From Aristolochia californica (Eukaryota; Streptophyta; Magnoliopsida; Piperales; Aristolochiaceae), in the NCBI GenBank assembly GCA_029961685.1, contig JARWKL010000012.1, positions 22,553,227 through 22,617,226 on the forward strand: a stretch of DNA of 64,000 nucleotides, written 5' to 3'. Made by a program: the position numbers and the translations under genes. A model generated the notes under the pieces. The model made no database searches. It was not told the origin of the DNA and worked only from the letters and a program-made list of their open reading frames with translations. How positions within the stretch are numbered: the stretch's first letter is position 1; each line of letters opens with the position of its first letter. Positions 23,361 through 35,200 of the stretch are shown one piece after another.

Positions 23361-24679
23361 TTCTGGTTCGATCGCTCACTCTTGTCTCCCTCGACTCCCT
23401 CCTTCAGTCATTGCCCATTGGAGCAAGTGAAATACGAATAACCCTACACTCCATTGCTTCCGATGTACATATAGGAAGAGAAGAGGGAGCGGAGGCTCAT
23501 ACTACCCATGCTTTACTGATGAAATACATGATTGCCATTGAAATTCGTTGTCCTATTCCAGAAGAACTCATCACTCATCTGTTCTCTGGGGGCATTGGTC
23601 CATGGTAAGGTAAGCCGTGAGATTTCCCCTCCGGAGCCGCTTTATTCCTTTCCGTAAGTAGCAAATAAATCTTGGTCTCGAGTAGCCCAGAGCCGGTTTT
23701 TTGTTTTGCCATTCTGTATCTTCATGTCTAATACAGACGGGACCGGAAGAATCTTGTTCCATTGTCAAGGAAAAAGGATGTTTCTGATTGTTAATCAATC
23801 AGAACTGTGTACGATACCCGTCAAACAAGTCGGGAACTTTCTCTTGGGAAGACTAATATACCCTTTAAGAGATCGGAAACTACCTGTACGTCAGGAGTTG
23901 CAATAGTGTGATTTATTGTCTGCGGAAACCCATAATATTAGGTAAGATCAAGGATGTCGTTTGTCCCTCAAACATGAGGAGTTGCTAGAGAAAAAAGAAC
24001 ATGGAATAAGACGAGAGAATCATCTCAATCACAGTGTCACACACTAGTGGGATAGAGAGACGAGGAGAAGGAATCTCCCGGACAACAAGCGTGACCCAGG
24101 ACGCCTGGCGAAGAAGCTCTGTAAAGTGGAAAATCCGAAAAGACTTTTACTTCAGTATACAGGGAGGTTGTCCCGTTGGCCCGATGCTTTCGACTCCGGA
24201 GTAGATGCTAGATTTGAAACATGAAACAAGGCAGAAGGAGAGAGGAAGATAAGATTTCTTCTAGGTTAATCTCATGGAGGCAGCCTTAATAATCTTCAAG
24301 ACAACGAATATTGCCGTTTTTAGTGATCGAATTTTCTGTTGCAGAGTTTGATTTGAAATCATCAGACAGCGCCTACGCTTGCATTACTGTACAAGGAAGA
24401 AAAAGAAAAGAACGAAAGCGAAACTGGAGTTTTCAAAAACAAAAGATGTAAAGTTTGTTGTCAGATCCCTAAAGCGATCAAACTGCTCACCAGCATGAAA
24501 ATGGAAAGTTATTTAAATATGAATTAGAGTGCATCATGTAGTGGAACAAATACTGATTCAGGCTTGAGTCTTAAACCTAATCCAACTTCAGTCATCTGCT
24601 ACAAGAAGGGATTATTCTTTTGCAATAGCAATTTTTACTACATATATCAGTTCCTCTCTTTTTGATTCATGTAAACGAT
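23361..24679. other. Upstream region of the BZR-like gene
   Basis: No gene, RNA gene or mobile element could be supported. The first few hundred bases should hold the promoter and 5' UTR of the minus-strand BZR-like gene. Confidence 0.4.
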
Positions 24680-24830
24680 TAAACCCTAAACCCTAAACCA
24701 TTTATATCGAAGTCCTTGCGTTAGTGTGACTAAAGCCTAAACCCTAAACCATTTATATCGAAGTCCTTGTGTTAGTGTGACTAAACCCTAAACCCTAAAC
24801 CATTTATATCGAAATCCTTGTGTTAGTGTG
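24680..24830 (+). repeat. 51-bp tandem repeat with telomere-like core, three copies
   Basis: Units at 24680-24730, 24731-24781 and 24782-24830. Each starts TAAACCCTAAACCCTAAACC (unit 2 has one change), i.e. two to three plant telomere-type TTTAGGG repeats in complement, followed by a unique half, ATTTATATCGAAGTCC and TTGTGTTAGTGTGAC. The copies are nearly identical. Confidence 0.92.
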
Positions 24831-24831
24831 T

Positions 24832-25640
24832 TCAATGGAAAATATAGTGGAAAGTACAAAAGAAATTTATGAATAAAATAATAATAGATTTAACTTTTAT
24901 TAGATAATTTTTATCTAAATTTTATTAATATGTTAAGATAGATTTTAACTTATCTGAATTAATAAATATTTAAAACATAAATTAATTAATTAATTAATTA
25001 ATTATACAATTAAATAAATAAATAAAATTTACCTTTATAATATCCAAATGCTTAATCAAATTTTTGCTTTCTAATATCTAAATTCTCACTCTTAAAATAT
25101 TAAATAAATATAATTTTAAAAATCATAATTTTATGTAAATAAAAAAGATGGCATTTTATAATAAAAATTACTTTTATTGATTTAATATGTAGTAGAGTTT
25201 TATTTAACTAAAATTAAATATATTTTAACTTGTTCTAAATTAATAATTATTTTTTAATTAAATATGTAAAAACAAAATGATTAAATAAATACTGATATAA
25301 TATAAAAATACTTAATAAAATTTTTATTTTTTAATATCTATAATCTCACTCTTAAATTAGAAATAAAATATAATATTAAAGTCATGAATTTATATATACA
25401 AAAAAGAGGGTATTTTGTTAGATAATATTAGTCTGATTGATTTAATTTTTATATGATGATTTTATTTAACTATTCAGTTAATAAACTAAGATAAATTTCA
25501 TTTTTTAAAATAAATGATAAAAATAAATTAAGGATTTTAATTTAATTATTATATAAAAATAAATACTTAAAAAATGTTTAGTTTTATAATATCTAAATGC
25601 AAGAGTGAGAGGGTAGAATGATCAGGACAAGAGTGAAAGA
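24832..25640 (+). repeat. AT-rich dispersed repeat, copy 1
   Basis: Begins CAATGGAAAATATAGTGGAAA. Internal modules of roughly 270 bp recur: TTTATAATATCCAAATG, then a TAATATCTA(A/T)A-TCTCACTCTTAAA block, then TGATTTAATTTTTATATGATGATTTTATTTAACT. It is clearly related to 39231-40195 in the same orientation. It has no coding capacity, and its class could not be determined. Confidence 0.7.
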
Positions 25641-25693
25641 GTGAGTGAACATGCAAGTGAAAGTGAATTCAGTAGCCTTAGGGAATGATTTCA

Positions 25694-25726
25694 CTTTCAC
25701 TCATTTTTAAGAAAAATGAGTGAAAG
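25694..25726. repeat. Perfect 15-bp inverted repeat (hairpin)
   Basis: CTTTCACTCATTTTT, a 3-base AAG loop, and the exact reverse complement. Just upstream, AGTGAAAGTGAATT forms a second inverted relation with the TTTCACTTTCACT that overlaps the stem, so several competing folds are possible. Confidence 0.85.
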
Positions 25727-26224
25727 CTAATTACTGAGGTAATTTGCTTTGACTTGCCACTTTCAGTGCACACTAACAGGGCCTAATTGTTTTCACTTTT
25801 ATATTTTATATTTTTTGTTTTGCCCAAAATTTAAAATATCTAACAAATGACATAAAAAATTACAATTTTTTAAAAATTAACTTTAATTTTGTGAAAAATA
25901 ATAATACAAAAATAAAATGTCACAAAATTTAGCGGTGTAAAAAAATAAAATAAAATAAAAAATATTAAAAAACCAAATCCGAATCAAAAGATGTTATATC
26001 ATAGTTGTCGTTGGTCCACATGATTTCATGGTTTCTAATAGCTTTTATTATTTGGGCTAACGCTACTATGATGCTTGGAGGGCATCAACATGAACCCTAG
26101 GACGCGGCAAGAGAGGGCCCACACTTACTCGGATCTAGTAACCACTGCCTTGGATACTCTCTCCATGTGGTCCATATTAGTACTAGCTGTTGAACATAAA
26201 ATCATTAGAATATTTATCTGTTTG
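25727..26224. other. Spacer, AT-rich
   Basis: Nothing could be assigned apart from AT-rich sequence; no coding frame of note. Confidence 0.4.
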
Positions 26225-26633
26225 TAGGGATGGCATCGAGCCGAGCCGAGCACCTGCCTATGTTCAAACCGAGCTTGATTTAAATATTTCGAACTCGAGC
26301 TCGAGCCAAGTCTAGGTTCGAGCCTAAAATTATTATTGAGCTCAAGTCTAATAATTTTAATCGAGTTCGAGCTCGAGCTTCAACATACATTTAAAACTTT
26401 TCAAAAAATATATGACAAATAAATTGTATATAAAATTATGTGTACATTTTACATAAAATTGGGAATGACCTCTACTTAAAATTTGACTTAAGGGTGGCAT
26501 CGAATCCAACTGAGTTATAATTTAAACAAGCCGATTCTGGATCTCGAGCTCAGCTCGAGCTCGAGAGATACCGAACCGGCACCAAGCCGAGCTCGAGCAG
26601 CTCACGAGCGCGCTCTATTCGAAGCGACCCCTA
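26225..26633. mobile_element. hAT-type MITE, apparently composite
   Basis: The ends TAGGGATGGCATCGAG and, in complement, TAGGGGTCGCTTCGAA form imperfect terminal inverted repeats of hAT type. An 8-bp flank matches at 7 of 8 positions (TCTGTTTG 26217-26224; TCTGTTAG 26634-26641), the expected hAT target duplication. Subterminal GAGCTCGAGCTCGAG motifs occur at both sides. Inside, at about 26490, a second AAGGGTGGCATCGAATCC start follows a GACCTCTA end-like motif. The element thus looks like two related MITEs joined or nested. No transposase is encoded. Confidence 0.75.
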
Positions 26634-27895
26634 TCTGTTAGCAAAAAAATTTCCATAGCTTGAAGTCAACGAATCCTCTTTGTTAGACTATTGCTTGATG
26701 CCAAAGCTCTCTCATAAAAAAAGAGGATGAAATCAATTTTGAGGATTGGTGTGATCTCCTAAACGTCTAGTAGCTCATTAACTTATTGACTCTAGCATAA
26801 ACGATCATCGCCCTGCTTAGACTGTAAATAATTCTCAAAAAAAGGTACTCAAGGCTTTGATTTCTATGTGCAAATCCCCAGCAGATTCTGTCTAGGGAGA
26901 GAATGATCGATGAGAGACTGTGGCTTGGTCTCGTGATTACAGCATTAACTGATCTCATTTAACATTTTAACTAATCAGAATCACTCGGCTTGCGGATAAG
27001 ATTCATTGTTTCTTTTGAATAAGCCAAAGATCCAGTCAAGTTTTCCGTTTCAAACTCAATCTAGTTCAAACGAAGCAGGTACGCAGTACTGTTTGGTCCT
27101 GCTGGAACACAAATACAAACCATCAATTGTCCCGTCACTTGTTTAGTCGCACTTGCTTCCGCACGATGTTGGATTTTCTACGCCATTTAGGTAGATTAGC
27201 ATCTAAACCAAACTTGAGGAAACATATACATACCAGGTTTCTTCTGGGTAAATTATTGGGATAAATTACAGTTGAAGCGAGGAACACGATGAAATTTTTT
27301 TTCTCCGAAATACGAAAACCAGAGGCTCGTGTTAACGCACTGTAATAAGTTATAATTTTCATCAACAAACCAGCATTTTATAGAAAGAAAATCGGAGGGA
27401 TGGTTGGCAATGCTGAGTCTACAGCTCTTGCTTCTTATCTGGGTGTTTCGGAAATTCAAAATTCTGGAAGGTATTCCAATATATGTGTTCATAATTCATG
27501 AACATTGTGATCATGTATGACAAGTTTGCTGCAGAGCCATCACTTTCGATTTGAACGTTTCTGAGACTATTTTAGTTCATTAAAAAAAAAGAAAAACAGA
27601 GAGAGCCGGGAGATGGCTTTGTTGTGCCCAAGCTTTAAGCAAATGACCGTTTTATTTCTGTCATCTTTGGCTTAAACTCTAGCAACAGTCGATCGTACAT
27701 ATAAAATATTTGCAACCTTCCATTTCTGACCGAGCAGGTTAAGCACATTGGCTGAGTGAGAACCACTTTGAAAGCGACTCTAATCTTTCTTTTTTCTTCT
27801 TCAATAATCTAAATACTGACTGACAACTCCATTGTTACCAACTGTGAAGTTAACTAGATGATAATCCTTTTAAAAGAAAAACTACTCCTTGTCCA
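26634..27895. other. Spacer between MITE and Cassandra-like TRIM
   Basis: No supported gene or repeat. Short open frames here have no recognisable domain. Confidence 0.4.
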
Positions 27896-28299
27896 TGTCA
27901 GAGTGATTCCGTCCACTCTGTTAAGTATTGTGCTTCATAGACCGGTTTTTTTTGTTGTATTAGCTAGGTGTCTGACTCAAAACTTTGAAGTTAAGCGAGT
28001 TTGACAAAAGTAGTACTAGGATGGGTAACTTCCTGGGAAATCCTATTTGGCTAGGCGTTTGACATGGTATCAAAGCTGGATACCATGTTCCGCGTTCGAA
28101 TCCCGAAGTGCAGCGGTCCCGAACCCTGGAACGGTGGGTGTCAGAGTGGATTTGTACACTTTGTTAAGTGTTATGCTTTCCGCATCTAACAAACCGGTTT
28201 TTTGGATTGTATACTCAGAACTCTGAAGTTAAGTGAGTTTGGACGAAAGTAATACTAAGATGGTGACCTCCTGGAAAGTCCTATTTGGCTAGGCTGACA
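27896..28299 (+). mobile_element. Cassandra-like TRIM with 5S rRNA-like LTRs
   Basis: Two direct repeats, 27896-28064 (169 bp) and 28139-28299 (161 bp), each begin TGTCAGAGTG and end (T)GACA. The 5' repeat is followed at once by TGGTATCAAAGCTGG, a tRNA-iMet type primer site; AACGGTGGG precedes the second. Each LTR contains a 5S rRNA-like segment: GAAGTTAAGCGAGTTTGAC and GTAGTACTAGGATGGG in the first, with a decayed version in the second. These correspond to the box A, intermediate element and box C of the 5S internal promoter. This arrangement defines Cassandra elements. Flanks GTCCA and TTCCA fit a 5-bp target duplication with one change. It lies about 950 bp upstream of PDR gene A. Confidence 0.87.
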
Positions 28300-29253
28300 T
28301 TCCAGACAAAGCCACCGGCTACTCCATACGGAACGGCAGACGGAATAAGACCCTATTGGTTCATTGTGGTTGATGGAAAACACGAAGAAGTCCTCAAAGT
28401 TGTTTTTTTTTCTTTAAAATTCTGTAGCACTCGAAAAAAAAAAAAAAAGAACACTCAATCATGGCATCAGCACCACCACTTTCTGGCTTCTAGTAACGTG
28501 CCTAGGCCCATAGCTCGAGCTAAACTATCACAGCAAGTACTACCATTTGTTCTGATTCGAATGTAAGTCCTGCACTCCTAGTGTGAATCATGTCCGGCCA
28601 TTTTTGGTGGGGGAATTGGCGTCTAGCTTGAGAGTTTGGCATTGTGCAGCAGGTGGTTCGTTTAATCGTTACCAGCTTCTTCAACCTGCTCAAGATGAAA
28701 TAGGAAAAAGATAAAAAAACTGTGCAAGTGAGTTTCATACTTCACCAAATCGAATAGAAACTGATAATATATCACAAGCTGGTGGCCGGTTTAGCTTCCA
28801 ATTTCGATACAAAAAGGGCTGACATTCATTTACTATTGAAAGAAGAAGAGTAATTAGATCATCTAAGACGACTCCGAGCTTGACAAAATTGGGTTTGTTT
28901 GTTTTCCTGCTGCCGTCGATGACAGAGGGGGGAGGGTTGCTGTACCTGTGAGAAAGCGCGCTGCTGGAGATATAGACGGGAAGAGTTGGATTACCCGGTT
29001 TTTCTTTTGAGAGTCTCTCCTCTCGGGTTCCAAAGTTTTCTGAAACTGAACTTGGAAATCTTTCCTGGGGTCGATTTGGTGTGGAAGTCTTGGGCTGTAC
29101 CGTCTCCTATTCAAGCAGCGTTACCGGACTTGAGTCATAGCTGTCAGAATTTTAGAAATATTTTCAGCAATGGCTTCCACTTAGCTCTGCATGGCCTAAC
29201 GTCTGAGCATCTGAGTGGTGGTTCCTCTGTTCTTGGAGACTTGAAAGAACCAA
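28300..29253 (+). other. Promoter and 5' UTR region of PDR gene A
   Basis: This is the stretch between the Cassandra-like TRIM and the start codon of PDR gene A. I could not place a convincing TATA box. A 93-codon open frame at 28986-29267 overlaps the start in another frame and is probably chance. Confidence 0.4.
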
Positions 29254-32200
29254 ATGGAGAACGCTGATCTCTACAGGATCAGTAGTTTACGTCGGAACAG
29301 TTCCTCCATATGGAGGAACAGTGCAGTGGAAGTCTTCTCAAGATCTTCCCGTGAGGAAGATGATGAAGAGGCTCTTAGATGGGCTGCTCTTGAAAAGCTC
29401 CCCACGTATAATCGTCTACGGAAAGGTATATTGGCCGGAACTGCGGGTGAGCTCACGGAGGTTGACATAAACAGCCTCGGATTTCAAGAGAAGAAGGTCT
29501 TGCTTGATAGATTGGTTCGGGTCGCTGAAGAGGACAACGAGAAGTTCCTGATGAAACTGAAGAATCGAATTGATCAGTAAGAGCTACTCATAATCACTTC
29601 TTTCTATTTTGTTTCTTTAGATTTTGACATCATTAATTCAAGATTTCGTGCCTCTCAGATTTTTTTATCATTGTTTGATTTTTTTCTCTCAGCTACTGAA
29701 TCTTTTTTTCCTGCTTTCACTAGAGTTGGAATCGATATTCCCACAATTGAAGTCCGATATGAGCATTTGAACATAGAAGCAGAGGCCTATGTCGGTGGCA
29801 GAGCTTTGCCTACAATATTTAATTTTACTGCTAACATTGTTGAGGTACTTAACCTGCATAATTCATGTCGTTGCAAAGAAAAAACGAATTTCAGTCGCTT
29901 CAGTTGATTCTTACTTATTTATTTACTCCATTTTTGCAGGAATTTTTGAACAATCTTCGTATTCTTCCAAGCCGAAAGAAACCTCTGACGATACTTCATG
30001 ATGTTAGTGGAATCATCAAACCTTGCAGGTAAAAGAAGACCCAATTAACGAAAATTACAATATTTATGTGATATCTGGTCGATTTATTTCGTATCGTGTA
30101 TTTTTCCAGAATGACTCTGCTTTTAGGCCCTCCGGGCTCCGGGAAGACTAGTTTGTTACTAGCTTTGGCCGGAAAGCTCAGCAAAGATCTCAAGGCAACA
30201 AAATCTTCCATACTCTCTCTCTCTCTCTCTCTCTCTCTTCTGTTAATCAAACATTTCATCTTTAAGGAATGAATGAAGAATCTATTGATATACTTCAGGT
30301 TTCCGGGAGAGTGACTTACAACGGCCATGAAATGGACGAGTTTGTACCTCAGAGGACATCTGCTTATATTAGTCAGCATGATCTCCATATCGGAGAGATG
30401 ACAGTGAGAGAAACCTTAGCTTTCTCTGCAAGATGTCAGGGAGTTGGAGCTGCTTATGGTGAGCTTCAGATATCTCTGCTATGTTGCAATTTTTCCCAGG
30501 AAAAATCCTTGGGCTTTTATAAAACTCCTGCCTGCTCATAATTATGCAGATATGCTAGTAGAGCTTTCTAGAAGAGAAAAAGAGGCTAATATCAAGCCAG
30601 ATCCTGATATTGATGTCTATATGAAGGTTGGCTATAATCTCAGTTGTTAACAGATTTTCTTATTTTAATTTGCCTTATTATGATACAATAAGTTTTGTTT
30701 CTCGATAATGTTCTTCAGCGAAGGGTTGCTAGACGTGATAAAAGCTAGAGTTTGATCATTATTTTTTTGGTCTCTGTGCAGGCAGCCGCTTTAGAAGGGC
30801 AGGAGACCAGTGTTATAACAGATTACTTTCTTAAGGTAGGTGATTTCCACCCAGAACTCTGTCTATAGAAAGACCATTTATAAGAACAGAGGAGAAGATA
30901 ATTGTCATTATCTGTTTAGCAAAACTTCAGACGATCGAATGGTTTCAAAATCCTTTTCTGACTCCATTCTGCAGATTTTGGGACTAGAAGTCTGTGCGGA
31001 CACCATGGTGGGAGATGAAATGTTGAGAGGAATCTCTGGAGGACAACGGAAGCGAGTGACAACAGGTCGAGATAACAACTAAAACCGGCTAGTTTTATCT
31101 CTTCCCCATTGGCGGCCAATGATTCATTTTTGGAGTAATTCATTTGAAATCCCAACTTGCGCAGGGGAGATGCTCGTTGGACCCGCGAGGGCATTGTTCA
31201 TGGACGAGATCTCTACGGGCCTGGACAGCTCCACCACCTTTCAAATTGTGAATTCCCTGCGGCAATCTATTCACATTCTGAATGGAACTGCTGTTATTTC
31301 GCTGCTCCAACCGGCTCCAGAGACTTATGACCTCTTCGATGACATAATCCTTCTCTCGGACGGACAGATAGTGTATCAGGGTCCCCGAGAAAATGTGCTC
31401 GAGTTCTTTGAATCAATGGGTTTCAAATGCCCTGATCGAAAGGGAGTGGCGGACTTCCTGCAAGAGGTGGGTTGCTTTTTTTCTGGATTTTTCGTCGTTG
31501 TTTTCCCTCCCCATTTATATTGATCTCTCTGGTGTTTTGACCGAGTAGGTGACATCAAGGAAGGATCAGCAGCAGTACTGGTTACGCAAAGAAGAACCAT
31601 ACGGATTCGTTCCTGTAAAAGAATTCGCAGACGCATTCCAGTCTTTCCACATTGGCCGACAATTAGGAGAAGAACTCACCACCCCATTTGATAAAACCAA
31701 AAGCCATCCAGCTGCACTGACAACATCCAAATACGGTGTCAGCAAGAAAGAACTACTTAAAGCCTGCGTGTCAAGAGAGTATCTGCTCATGAAAAGGAAC
31801 TCATTTGTCTACATCTTCAAAATGTGCCAGGTGAGGAGCAATATAAGATTCTTCACCTGACACGATTTTCTGAATTTCAAATTATATAGAGTTACTTCAA
31901 ACTTAAAAATCTAAAAATGCAATTTTCTTTCTGACTTCAGCTCACAATTGTTGGTTTGATCACAATGACTATGTGCTTCCGCACCGAGATGCACCGACGC
32001 ACAGTGGCGGATGGAGGAATCTTCATGGGAGCTCTGTTTTTCAGTCTTGTCATGATTATGTTTAACGGGTTCTCGGAGCTCGCTATGACCATTGCCAAGC
32101 TTCCGGTTTTCTACAAGCAACGAGACCTCCTCTTCTATCCTGCGTGGGCTTACTCCTTACCCACTTGGATCCTGAAAATTCCCATATCGTTCGTTGAAGT

Positions 32201-35200
32201 CGCTGTTTGGGTGTTTATGACTTACTATGTTATTGGGTTCGATCCAAGTGCAGTGAGGTAACTCCAGAGAAGGAGATTTCCATAGTTATAACTCCATTTC
32301 AGATCCCTTTCTGCCATTTCTCAGCACAGACTCTGTATATTGCAGGTTGTTTAGACAGTATCTGTTATTCCTAGTGATTAATCAGGTAGCTTCTGGGCTG
32401 TTTAGATTCATGGCTTCTCTGGGTAGGAACATGATTATAGCAAATACCTTTGGATCATTTGCCTTGGTTGCACTTCTTACTCTCGGTGGATTCGTACTAT
32501 CACGAGGTAAAATAAATTAGATGAACACGATGTCAGCGTATTCGATTCATGCTCTCCACAATGTTTAATCTCATGTACCGGATTTTGAGCCCCATTTTTC
32601 TCTGACCCGGTGAAAATACAGTGGATGTGAAAATATGGTGGAAGTGGGGTTACTGGGCCTCCCCGTTGACGTATGGGCAGAATGGAATATCAGTGAATGA
32701 GTTCCTTGGAAATAGTTGGAAACACGTAAGAATCTTGAGACTGGTACGGGAGCTCTTCATTAATTGGAGAAGTTTCTGATATATCTTTACATATCTGCTC
32801 GTCCGACCTTTGCAGATTCGTCCTGGAGCAACGGAACCTTTGGGAGTGGAAGTGCTGAAATCCCGTGGAATCTTTCCTCATGCATACTGGTACTGGATCG
32901 CTGTGGTTGCTTCGATTGCCTATGTATTCTTTTTCAACGGCTGTTTTACCTTGGCTCTCGCTTACCTTGATCGTAAGTATACTCTCTGTTTCACGGAAGC
33001 ATTCGTCCGATCAATACCCGAACCATAACTCTAACAGTAGGTTCAAATTGGTTACAGCATTTGGGAAACCTCAGGCAGTTATCTCAGAAGAAAGCTTGAG
33101 TGAGCAACATGCGAACAGAACAGGAGAAATCCTCGAGGCTTCGTCCAGAAGAAAGAGCTCTGCTAGTCATCGCGAGAGTAGTAGGAGGAGTACCAGATCC
33201 GAGGGGTCTGCTTCTGCACGATCCGAGGGAGTTAATGAAGATGACCCCAACAGAAAGAGGGGCATGGTTCTCCCATTCGCACCCCTATCAATTACTTTCG
33301 ACAATATTAAATACTCCGTGGACATGCCACAGGCACGTAATCCCCCAAATTTCAAACAGATGACGGGAATCCTTGCCCTAGAGTTAAAAAAAGTTTTGAG
33401 ATTTTATGTTTTTTCAATTTGCAGGAAATGAAGGAGCAGGGGATTGAGGAAAACAGGTTAGATCTCTTGAAAGGGATAAGTGGAGCTTTCAGACCAGGTG
33501 TTCTTACGGCGCTCATGGGTGTCAGCGGAGCCGGTAAGACTACTCTTATGGATGTGTTAGCTGGAAGGAAAACAGGCGGGTACATAGAGGGCTCCATAAC
33601 CATATCAGGATACCCCAAAAAGCAAGAAACATTTGCTCGTATATCCGGCTACTGCGAACAGAATGACATCCACTCTCCTTATGTCACCGTTTATGAGTCC
33701 CTTGTCTACTCTGCTTGGCTTCGTTTACCAACCGAGGTGGATCGTGCAACGAGAAAGGTTGGTCACTTCTGTGTTTTTATAATTTGGTGTCAGTTTTGAA
33801 AGCCAGATGAATCTCTGATAATATGCTGTCGGGTGGTGGTGTGTAGATGTTTATCGAAGAGGTCATGGAGCTTGTTGAGTTGACACCTTTGAGGGATGCT
33901 CTGGTTGGACTGCCTGGCATTGATGGCCTCTCAACTGAGCAAAGGAAGAGATTGACTATAGCAGTTGAGCTTGTGGCTAATCCGTCCATAATTTTCATGG
34001 ATGAACCCACTTCAGGATTAGACGCCAGAGCTGCTGCTATTGTGATGAGAACCGTGAGAAACACTGTGGACACTGGACGAACAGTGGTATGCACAATTCA
34101 CCAGCCCAGCATTGACATATTTGATGCTTTTGATGAGGTGAGCAAGCAAAATAAGATTTTTCTTTTCATCTATTGATCTGTTCATCTTCTAGTTTTGATT
34201 TATTTGTACTCCTGGGGTGTTGCAGCTCTTTTTGATGAAGCGAGGAGGAGAAGAGACATTTGTCGGTCCACTGGGTCGTCATTCTTGTCATCTAATCAGC
34301 TACTTTGAGGTGAGAGCAAGGCTTGCTACTGAAACCTGAATCTAGATTTATATCTTAAAGACCTGCTTTGGAAATCTAATTTCTGTTGGATACTGATGAA
34401 ATTGATGTTTCATTTTTAAGGGGATTAATGGGGTTCCAAAGATAAAAGATGGGTACAACCCTGCAACCTGGATGCTGGAAGTGACTACGGCAGCACAAGA
34501 GGAGGCTCTCGGCGTTAATTTTACTGAATCATACAGGAACTCAGAATTGTACAGGTGAGTTGATAGGAAATTAAACTCTCCAAGACGATGAAAGCCAAAT
34601 GTTTGTTCGCTACGGCGAGCCCTGACTGGTCTATCATGTTGGTTTACAGGCGGAACAAAGCTTTGATTCAAGAGCTTAGCAAACCTCCACCTGGTACACA
34701 AGACCTCCACTTCTCCACTCAATACTCTCAGCCCTTCTTCACCCAATGCCTAGCTTGTCTGTGGAAGCAGCATTGGTCTTACTGGAGAAATCCGTCATAT
34801 TCTGCAGTGAGACTGATGTTCACAACGTTTATAGCGCTCATGTTTGGCTCCATATTTTGGGATCTCGGATCTAAAACGTATGCCCCTTCAAGCTTCCATT
34901 TTATTCTGAGTCAAATTTTTTTTTTTTTTTTTTATTCTCATCGTTAACTTCAATCTAGCCAAGTTCATTAATGCCGCCGATGGACCCATAACAGGAATAA
35001 GCAACAGGATCTGTTTAACGCCATGGGATCCATGTACGCTGCCGTTCTGTTCCTGGGTGTACAAAATTCCTCCTCCGTGCAGCCAGTGGTAGCTGTGGAG
35101 AGAACCGTCTTCTACAGAGAGAGAGCAGCAGGAATGTACTCTGCTTTGCCATACGCATTTGGACAGGTTACAATTACTTGCTTGAAGGCTTCGCCAATAT

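Noticed and set aside
23571..24250. Stretch considered as an organelle-derived insertion or gene fragment
   Set aside because: I could not match it by eye to any plastid or mitochondrial gene; a homology search would be needed.
24983..25010. AATT runs and other direct repeats considered as a CRISPR-like array
   Set aside because: This is simple-sequence DNA in a plant nuclear genome; no spacer/repeat organisation is present.
28060..28140. tRNA-like sequence (GGTATCAAAGCTGG and GTTCGAATCCC)
   Set aside because: It does not fold as a tRNA in the right spacing. The first part is the primer-binding site of the Cassandra-like element and the rest is its internal region.
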